This document shows positions 1-5,594 of a stretch of DNA of 10,681 nt, one piece after another. The notes below the pieces were generated by a model, which was given only the letters and a program-made list of their open reading frames with translations, was not told the DNA's origin and ran no database searches. Source of the stretch: an uncultured Halioglobus sp. (GTDB lineage Bacteria > Pseudomonadota > Gammaproteobacteria > Pseudomonadales > Halieaceae); assembly GCA_905480565.1 (NCBI GenBank), contig CAJQQW010000207.1, positions 1 to 10,681 on the forward strand. The letters run 5' to 3'. Position numbers and translations under genes: made by a program. Position 1 is the stretch's first letter. Each line of letters starts with the position of its first letter.

Positions 1-552
1 AATCGTCCTGTCCTCTGTCAGATCGTCACCTGGAGCTAGACCCTGATCAGTACATCTACCCATTATCACTGTCAGGCTGGCAAAATCAGCTCGTGACAGC
101 CCGCAGAACAGCCGCGCCGCAACGGCAAACAATGTTTCGAGATGGCCACGTTATGCTCTCGAATCTCAGACGTTGCACTATTCGATCGTTAAGACGCATC
201 AATGCGAGAAACGCGGCAAGACGGATGCCCGCCCGGATATTCCGATCTCCTCACGAATTTGCGGTGAGAATGTGTTGACGCCTTTGTCAGAATCGAAGCC
301 TCCTTAATCGGCTAGTGATGTAACGCGCTGCAACTCTGCAATGTTACAGTGACGATCAACACCGGCCCCGTAAAATGGCTCCAGAGGACAGTCAATTGGA
401 AATAGCGCTACTAGTGATGTTTGCTGAGGCCGCCATAATAAATCTAGACTATTTCTCATAGCGCGAATCGCAGACCTCTACCTCACTTGTTAGCGTCTTA
501 GTGTTCAGCGTGGTGGCGGCAAGGGTCTAAAAGCGGATTTACTTAGTATTTT
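1..552. other. Intergenic stretch, no supported gene
   Basis: No reading frame here has a convincing start, ribosome site and protein-like composition. The longest plus-strand frame (93-278) is arginine-rich, has no Shine-Dalgarno sequence and resembles nothing I know. On the minus strand a frame beginning with ATG at 63 stays open to the left edge (21 codons, starting MGRCTDQG). It could be the start of a gene outside the window, but it lacks a ribosome site. The ten-base word CTAGTGATGT occurs at 312-321 and again at 411-420, which may be chance. No hairpin followed by a T tract is seen downstream of the Mo enzyme stop at 553, so no terminator can be named. Confidence 0.6.
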
Positions 553-2664
553 TTACAAGACAGGGCGCACGGTGACAGGCACGCCGTTGACTGCGGCGTT
601 ACCCGAAAGTGCATCCAGATACTGCTCATCTGTAACGTCGTTGCAGCTTACGCCGGCGCGGGTAACGGCAGTCCGCATACGGACACCAGCCCTGTCATGG
701 CCGAAGCCATGAGGCAAACTGACCACACCGGGCATTATCTCGTCTGTGCCCTCTACTGTAACGTCTATCGAACCGACTCTGGAGCTAAGTATCGCCCTCG
801 CGCCAACATCTATACCTAGTCTGCCCATATCGCTAGGATGCATCATCAACGTGCAACGATCACGACCTTTCATCAAGCGTTGATAGTTATGCATCCACGA
901 ATTATTAGAGCGGACATGGCGACGACCTATCATCCTAAATTCGGCAGAGTCCGGTTTCTGAAACTCGTCATGCAGTCTAGTCAGATCGGCTATTGCCTGT
1001 GGTGTATCACAACGAATTTCCTTGTTCGGCGTTGCCAGTCGGTCAGGCAGTTGTGATTGCAACGGGCCCAAATCAATACCCGAAGGCTGCTCGCGCAGCT
1101 TCTCCAAGGACAGCCGCTTATCATTGTGGGGACCAACTTGTAGGCCAAGATCGATAATTTCGTGAGGTGCCATGGCCGGCTGCTCCGGCTTATCGAGCAA
1201 TATCGCGAGACGATTGCCCAACTGGCTGAAAATTTCCCAATCGTGCAGGCTCCCCTCTGGTTTATCGAAAACGGGCTCGTTGTGACGTGTGGTATTGCGC
1301 ACGGCAAACAGGTGAAAACTGATGTCGTAGTGATCGTGCTCCAGTGGTGACGTGGGCGGCAAAATGATGTCCGCGTGGCGGGTGGTTTCATTAAGATAAG
1401 GGTCTAACGACACCATGAAATCCAGCGCCTCCAGTGCTGTATCCAGCTGCCGTCCGTTGGGGGTGGACAGCACCGGATTACCTGCGCCAGTGAACAATGC
1501 GCGAATTTGGCCCTCTCCGGACGTACTAATTTCTTCAGCCAGGCACGCGGCGGGCAGCTCTCGATCAAACTCGGGCAGGTTACGAACACGGCTTTGATGC
1601 CGGTCGTACCCCCCAGGGCTGCTCGTCATCAGGGTGTCTACAGCAGGAGTGGCGAACAGGCTGCCGCCTGGCTTGTCCAGGTTGCCGGTGGCAATGTTAA
1701 TCAGTTGAATCGTCCATTGACATAGCGCGCCGTAGGCCTGAGTAGAAACTCCCATACGGCCGTAACACACGGCCTTGTCGGCAGCGGCGAATTCCCTGGC
1801 GATAAGGCGTATGGTATCGGCGGAGATACCCGTATGGGCCGCGGCGAAGTCTGGAGTAAACGCCTCAATGGCAATCGACACATCATCCAGACCGCTGGTA
1901 AATGCTCCCAATTTGCCCAGCTCTATGAGATTTTCACTGAAAAGAGTGTTAAGTATGGCGAGGAGAAATAACGCATCTGTGCCTGGTCGGATAAAGTGAT
2001 GCTCACTCGCTATGCCGGCTGTTTCGGTCCGGCGTGGGTCAATGACAACCAGCTTGCCATCACGCGCAGTCAAAGCCTTAAGACGTTTCTTCACATCCGG
2101 TACCGTCCAGATGCTGCCATTGGAAGCCAATGGGTTCGCCCCAAGCATCAAAAGGTAGTCAGTGTTATCCACATCGGGCACTGGAATGAGTAGCTTGTGC
2201 CCGTAAAGCCATAACGAGGTAAGGTGATGAGGCAGCTGGTCCACGCTCGTGGCAGAGAACCGGTTGTTGCTGCGAATATGCTGAAATAGGTTGCCTTGGT
2301 GCGTCATCATGCCGTAGTTGTGCACCGAAGGGTTTCCCATATAAATGCCTACGGCGTTTACCCCGTGCTCTGCGATCACACGCGCCAATTGTGCCGCAGT
2401 GGTGTCCAGTGCTTCATCCCAGCTAATGTCTTCCCAATGATGCTCGTCGCTTCCACTGCGCACTTTTTTTATGGGCGCGCGCAGACGATCCGGATCGGTG
2501 TGCAGATCTTTCAGGGCAATGGCCTTGGTGCAAATATGACCGCGGCTCAAAGGGTCAGACTTGTCACCCTTGATAGAGACGATGTCGGCGCCTTCGGTCT
2601 CTATCACCAGTCCACAAATAGCCTCGCACAGATGACACGCACGGTAATGGGTTTTACGATTCAT
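553..2664 (-). CDS. Molybdopterin-dependent oxidoreductase (formate dehydrogenase/BisC-like superfamily), single subunit
   Basis: This 703-residue protein belongs to the Mo/W-bis-pyranopterin (DMSO reductase) superfamily. The N-terminus carries a [4Fe-4S] motif, Cys10-x2-Cys13-x3-Cys17-x27-Cys45, followed by Lys47, which by comparison with FdhF would relay electrons between the cluster and the pterin. Cofactor-binding core signatures follow: NTDYLLMLGANP near 167-178, VVIDPRRTETA near 206-216 and IRPGTDAL near 225-232. The C-terminal MopB-type dinucleotide-binding domain starts around residue 577 (IGRRHVRSNNSW). Using the cysteines as anchors, the residue matching Sec140 of E. coli FdhF is Asp142 (SVDQLP). 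There is no Tat or Sec signal, so the enzyme should be cytoplasmic. No partner subunit, FdhD or Moco gene is nearby, so the electron partner and substrate are unknown. The ATG at 2664 is preceded by GAGGAG about 7 nt upstream. The superfamily is certain; formate as substrate is not. Confidence 0.94.
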   Translation of the reverse strand: MNRKTHYRACHLCEAICGLVIETEGADIVSIKGDKSDPLSRGHICTKAIALKDLHTDPDRLRAPIKKVRSGSDEHHWEDISWDEALDTTAAQLARVIAEHGVNAVGIYMGNPSVHNYGMMTHQGNLFQHIRSNNRFSATSVDQLPHHLTSLWLYGHKLLIPVPDVDNTDYLLMLGANPLASNGSIWTVPDVKKRLKALTARDGKLVVIDPRRTETAGIASEHHFIRPGTDALFLLAILNTLFSENLIELGKLGAFTSGLDDVSIAIEAFTPDFAAAHTGISADTIRLIAREFAAADKAVCYGRMGVSTQAYGALCQWTIQLINIATGNLDKPGGSLFATPAVDTLMTSSPGGYDRHQSRVRNLPEFDRELPAACLAEEISTSGEGQIRALFTGAGNPVLSTPNGRQLDTALEALDFMVSLDPYLNETTRHADIILPPTSPLEHDHYDISFHLFAVRNTTRHNEPVFDKPEGSLHDWEIFSQLGNRLAILLDKPEQPAMAPHEIIDLGLQVGPHNDKRLSLEKLREQPSGIDLGPLQSQLPDRLATPNKEIRCDTPQAIADLTRLHDEFQKPDSAEFRMIGRRHVRSNNSWMHNYQRLMKGRDRCTLMMHPSDMGRLGIDVGARAILSSRVGSIDVTVEGTDEIMPGVVSLPHGFGHDRAGVRMRTAVTRAGVSCNDVTDEQYLDALSGNAAVNGVPVTVRPVL

Positions 2665-2999
2665 CCCTTCGCTCCTCTCAACTGAAAACCGTCTCCCGCA
2701 ACCATTGAAGCTAACGTTACACTAGATCACAAACTCGACACGGCGATGATTCGCCCTCCCCGGCGACGCCTTTCTGTTGGAGACACTGCTACCGTTGACG
2801 CAATAACTCACTCCAAGCCATTATTAGAGGCCTGATTGAGCCCACTGCCATCCTCCGGCCCAGACTCGGGATTGTGCCGAATCCTTGCTCAACTGATCTA
2901 CCGTCCTCTTGCTGAACCCGTCATCATGCGATGCCAGAGAGCCAACCCAAACTGCCGATCCTGCTAAGCGGGTTATATGCCCAGAGATTTGCATTGCCT
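2665..2999. other. Intergenic leader region upstream of the Mo oxidoreductase
   Basis: This stretch of about 335 bases separates the FKBP gene from the Mo oxidoreductase gene; both lie on the minus strand. I see no gene and no consensus promoter. Two weak elements lie in the probable leader of the oxidoreductase. One is a short hairpin, GGCGA-TGAT-TCGCC, at 2742-2755. The other is a sequence at 2716-2731 whose right half (CTAGATCACA) matches a CRP half-site while the left half does not. Neither is strong enough to call an operator. No terminator-like hairpin with a T tract follows the FKBP stop. Confidence 0.5.
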
Positions 3000-3338
3000 T
3001 CAACGAACAGCGATCAACTCAACCTCAAATATCAGCGTAGTATTGCCTGGGATTGGTCCCGCACCATTCGCGCCGTAACCGAGTTCTGGGCTTACAGTGA
3101 GTCGCCACTTGTCGCCTTCCTTCATCATCTGCAGAGCTTCGGTCCAGCCAGCAATAACACCATTCACAGGCAAATCAATGGGCTGACCACGCTCAACAGA
3201 ACTATCAAAGACCCGGCCATCTTCAAATGTACCATGGTAATGCGCGCTCACAGTATCTCTTGGTCCAGGAGTAGCACCACTCCCGCTCTCCAGAATTTCA
3301 TACTTTAAACCTGACGCTGTGGTAATAATATCGCTCAT
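3000..3338 (-). CDS. FKBP-type peptidyl-prolyl cis-trans isomerase, minimal cytoplasmic form
   Basis: This is a stand-alone FKBP domain of 112 residues, close to the size of human FKBP12, with no signal peptide, no dimerisation arm and no extra module. It should catalyse cis-trans isomerisation of Xaa-Pro bonds in the cytoplasm. The usual active-site pocket residues can be read directly: Tyr34 (AHYHG), Phe44-Asp45 (VFDSS), Val61-Ile62 and Trp65 (NGVIAGW), Tyr88 (ELGYG) and Phe104 in the TLIFEVELI strand. Ile96 (GPIPGN) falls where FKBP12 has His87, as is common in bacterial homologues. The start at 3338 is supported by GGGAG about 7 nt upstream. The gene sits alone, with 335 and 562 bases of non-coding DNA on either side, so context gives no hint of a dedicated client. 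The family call is very secure. Confidence 0.97.
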   Translation of the reverse strand: MSDIITTASGLKYEILESGSGATPGPRDTVSAHYHGTFEDGRVFDSSVERGQPIDLPVNGVIAGWTEALQMMKEGDKWRLTVSPELGYGANGAGPIPGNTTLIFEVELIAVR

Positions 3339-3900
3339 AAACTAACTCCCAAATTTGAAAAGGGACACCATAACATAAGAGGTTAAACTAGGAGAACAGC
3401 CTGCCATATTTCATCAGCGAATCTCTGCATTGGCGTCGAGCAGAATACCTGCCATTGAAATATACAGTGCTGGCGCGGTGAAGTGGCACATAGACTACCA
3501 CGGTGGATGAGCATCTGGCGCGACCCCAAGCATTTAACTATAAACGAGCTTAAGTGCTGCGGCAGATAACCAGCGCTCGAACTTTCTTAGAGAAAAAACA
3601 ATTACTTTTCCCAAGCCAATGCTCTGAGCAAAGAATATTTTCTGCTCAAAGAAGACCATATCGAGCACCACTTCAGCGTGTGAGCAATCGATTGATGCCA
3701 GCTCTAACTCCACACGCTCACTTATTCTATTTTTCTTTTCGTGACCGCGTCGTCCCAAAAGGTTGTTACTTTTCGCTTGATCTCACAGCGATGATTCAAC
3801 CACGATTGCTGATCCCTGGTCCTTTCCTATGACTCGCCTCGTTGGCATTATCTTCTTAGCGTTTATTGAGTAGTGTTTTGAGAGAACTTCGACATCACCT
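3339..3900. other. Long intergenic region with dyad-symmetric elements
   Basis: About 560 bases lie between the exported-protein operon and the FKBP gene. Open frames here are unconvincing: the minus-strand frame 3534-3758 needs a TTG start and has no ribosome site, and the plus-strand frame 3554-3832 has low-complexity, shadow-like composition. Three symmetric elements stand out: an imperfect 24-bp palindrome at 3625-3648, an 8-bp inverted repeat AGCGTGTG/CACACGCT at 3675-3682 and 3711-3718, and the 10-bp palindrome CAATCGATTG at 3686-3695 inside its loop. They may be regulatory or part of an untranslated RNA, but no known RNA family is recognised. Confidence 0.5.
3625..3648. promoter_or_regulatory. 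Imperfect 24-bp palindrome, operator-like
   Basis: The two 12-base halves, TGAGCAAAGAAT and ATTTTCTGCTCA, are complementary at 10 of 12 positions about a central AT. The outer six base pairs (TGAGCA/TGCTCA) are perfect and the centre is AT-rich. This geometry suits a dimeric repressor or activator. It lies about 290 bases upstream of the FKBP start, which is far for a simple operator, and no matching regulator gene is in the window. The binding function is inference only. Confidence 0.3.
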
Positions 3901-4524
3901 TCATTTCGGAAATTTCATCCTCGCATGCAAATACAGCGGCAAGCCATTGCGCTGATACCAGTCGGTATCAGCGCAATAATCATCAATTATAGTATCGAGT
4001 TCCAACAAAAAATCATTCAATTTACTAATGTTGGCGAGGGTCTTATTATTAAAATTATCAGTGAAATCTTGCTCTGCTTTTGCGATATCAATTTCCTGCC
4101 GCGCAACGATTGCTGCCGCGGGAGCGCTCATACTGCCGACGCCCCTCATCGCCGTCATCCGCGCACCCTGTATTTTCATAATCAAAGCGTAAGTGCGTTC
4201 ATTTTTATAAAGCGTGGCTAGCGCACGATCTATTCGATCCACATGCCTTTCGAAATCGTTGAAGCAATCATTGTTTTCGTCGCAACAGCTACCAGCGCCT
4301 ATCTCAAATCCTGAGCCGGGATCGTCCGGCATACCGCAGTCCGGGTCGGAGACGCATTCCTGAAAAACGCTGTAGTTGTAAAACGCAGTCGCGAAGGCAC
4401 TCGCCCCGGCAGTCATGTTTCCGAAGCTTGGATCGAAAACCTCACTACCGGGAGTTGCGTGTACTGTTTGAAGACTGCTCATGATCAGAAGAATGGCGAA
4501 AATAATCTCAAAAGGTCTCTTCAT
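3901..4524 (-). CDS. Exported cysteine-containing protein of unknown function
   Basis: I do not recognise this 207-residue protein. Residues 1-23 form a typical Sec signal peptide (Lys-Arg start, hydrophobic stretch IIFAILLIMS, VHA cleavage site), so it should be periplasmic or secreted. The mature part has six cysteines at 57, 63, 80, 81, 87 and 184. The first five lie in an acidic, Gly/Pro-rich segment, which suggests disulfides. From about 88 to 183 the sequence looks helical and includes DFERHVDRIDRALATLYKN and ARQEIDIAKAEQDF. The gene overlaps the upstream exported-protein gene by four bases (ATGA) and has its own strong AGGAG seven bases before the ATG, so the two are probably co-translated. 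A perfect 14-bp inverted repeat lies within the last 80 bases of coding sequence. The gene's reality is well supported by ribosome site, signal peptide and overlap; its function is unknown. Confidence 0.87.
   Translation of the reverse strand: MKRPFEIIFAILLIMSSLQTVHATPGSEVFDPSFGNMTAGASAFATAFYNYSVFQECVSDPDCGMPDDPGSGFEIGAGSCCDENNDCFNDFERHVDRIDRALATLYKNERTYALIMKIQGARMTAMRGVGSMSAPAAAIVARQEIDIAKAEQDFTDNFNNKTLANISKLNDFLLELDTIIDDYCADTDWYQRNGLPLYLHARMKFPK
3946..3977. repeat. Perfect 14-bp inverted repeat with 4-nt loop inside a coding region
   Basis: The arms ATTGCGCTGATACC (3946-3959) and GGTATCAGCGCAAT (3964-3977) are exact reverse complements around a four-base loop, AGTC. On the mRNA (minus) strand the loop reads GACT. 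The element lies wholly inside the exported-protein gene, encoding Ala185 to Asn193 and parts of the flanking codons, and ends about 45 bases before the stop codon. The transcript would form a very stable hairpin there. No T tract follows in either direction, so it is not a standard intrinsic terminator. It could protect the 3' end of the message, pause ribosomes or serve as a binding site; which of these is unknown. Confidence 0.85.
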
Positions 4525-5117
4525 TTCGCTACTCCTTTTACCGCATGCAACACACGCGGCTTTTCCCTACCTTTATAATCTTCGACGTTATCGAATTCAG
4601 TCTCCGACAATGCATCAATCGTGTCGCCCGGATACCAAAAATACAGCGCATAAGTCAGCTGCGTTGAGCTAGAGGAACTGGAATGAAGCTCTGGTTGAAT
4701 CACCTGAACCAAGATTTTGCCCTTAAGCTGCAGCCAGACAGTCTTGGTCTCACCGATCGCCGCTTCAATTTGATAGCGCACGATCTCGTCGCCATTCTTC
4801 GCGGTAACAATTGCCATCGCGCTGCTACCCTCAAGCGCCGTCAAATCAAACTGCATGCGTGCAAAATCTGGTGTTTTGCCCAGAAAAAAAACATCTGCTA
4901 CGTCGTCTCCACCCAAGGTACCCCATACACCGGCCATCCGACCCATGTCGACACCTGCCTGCGCTTTCAGCCGAACGCGGGTGGGTCGGTCGGGGTCTCC
5001 ATCGACGTCATTGCGGTAGTCTTTGACGATATTTTCATTACTTTGCGCATACACATCATTTCCAGCGGCCAGCAACCCAACTAGTCCAAGCGCCAAGAAA
5101 TATGTCAAATACCTCAT
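4521..5117 (-). CDS. Exported protein of unknown function, possibly with a PPC-like beta domain
   Basis: This 198-residue protein has a clear Sec signal peptide (residues 1-24, cleavage at VYA/QS) and a cysteine-free mature region. Just after the signal comes a Ca-binding-like acidic run, Asp37-x-Asp39-x-Asp41-x-Asp43. Residues about 62-162 read as a beta-rich domain. The pattern 'GTLGGDDVADVFFLG ... ARMQFDLTALEG ... MAIVTAKNGDEIV ... YALYFWYPGD' resembles bacterial pre-peptidase C-terminal (PPC) domains, though this is inference from strand pattern only. A six-serine run at 146-151 probably forms a loop. The C-terminus is charged and shows no motif. The start at 5117 has GGAG nine bases upstream and an extended -10 promoter about 115 bases upstream. 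It is the first gene of a two-gene operon whose partner starts within its stop codon, so the two products probably work together outside the cytoplasm. Confidence 0.86.
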   Translation of the reverse strand: MRYLTYFLALGLVGLLAAGNDVYAQSNENIVKDYRNDVDGDPDRPTRVRLKAQAGVDMGRMAGVWGTLGGDDVADVFFLGKTPDFARMQFDLTALEGSSAMAIVTAKNGDEIVRYQIEAAIGETKTVWLQLKGKILVQVIQPELHSSSSSSTQLTYALYFWYPGDTIDALSETEFDNVEDYKGREKPRVLHAVKGVAK

Positions 5118-5594
5118 ATCAATTTACTCCACTTGCACCGAAACAAATCAATCACTTAAATCGTCTGCTATTCAGTTCACGAGCCAGATCAAGAGGTATA
5201 CCAGGCTATTTAACCGACCACCGCGCTTATAATTATAGCATCTCCTCGAGTGATCTTGCGGACTATGGAAAGTTTCAACTGAGACCGTCGCAGTCGCGCC
5301 TGCTGGCTATCCAAATGGATTTAATTCCTCAGCCTAATTTAGCCCGTATAGCACATCCGGCTCAACAGCAGAACGCGGTGAGTCTCCGGTATCTACCTAA
5401 ACAGAGTTCTATGCGTTATTGAACCCCCGCAAGCAACACTGTAAATCGGCGCCCTGATGCGTGTTATAGTTTTCGGCGATAAGATTTAGATACACCCCTC
5501 AAGTGCTGTCTGCACTGTCGCCGGGCGTTGCCTTTATGATTTTCCCTTTCAGCGAATCCTCGATTTTCCGCTGCAGGTTCTGACCGATGAGTGA
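5118..5594. other. Intergenic region between the CLC gene and the exported-protein operon
   Basis: This region of about 477 bases carries the promoter and leader of the minus-strand exported-protein operon. The leader holds a perfect 8-bp palindrome, GGTATACC, at 5195-5202. A plus-strand frame of 106 codons (5102-5422) overlaps both the promoter and the start of the opposing gene, has no ribosome site, and is not accepted as a gene. Next to the CLC stop, the CLC frame stays open for 31 further codons beyond its TGA (to 5502). A small hairpin (AGTGC/GCACT, 5502-5516) follows, without a T tract. Confidence 0.55.
5232..5240 (-). promoter_or_regulatory. Extended -10 promoter of the exported-protein operon
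   Basis: Read on the minus strand, this is TGCTATAAT: a perfect sigma70 -10 hexamer (5237 down to 5232) preceded by the TGn extension that can replace a -35 box. No good -35 hexamer is visible 16-18 bases upstream, which fits an extended -10 promoter. Transcription would start near 5225, giving a leader of about 108 bases before the ATG at 5117. Confidence 0.55.

Noticed and set aside
93..278. 61-codon arginine-rich plus-strand frame, considered as a transposase remnant
   Set aside because: No ribosome site, no DDE or helix-turn-helix pattern, and no terminal inverted repeats nearby.
312..420. Ten-base direct repeat CTAGTGATGT at 312-321 and 411-420
   Set aside because: A single repeated 10-mer within 100 bases can occur by chance, and nothing around it suggests an insertion or attachment site.
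2716..2755. CRP-like half-site and small hairpin in the Mo enzyme leader, considered as a regulatory site or Moco riboswitch
   Set aside because: Only one half of the CRP site matches, and the hairpin is five base pairs with none of the larger architecture of the Moco RNA.
3534..3758. 74-codon minus-strand frame
   Set aside because: It starts at TTG with no Shine-Dalgarno sequence, has no recognisable motif and spans the palindromic elements of the spacer.
5102..5422. 106-codon plus-strand frame
   Set aside because: It lacks a ribosome site, overlaps the start and promoter of the opposing exported-protein gene, and its composition is not convincing.
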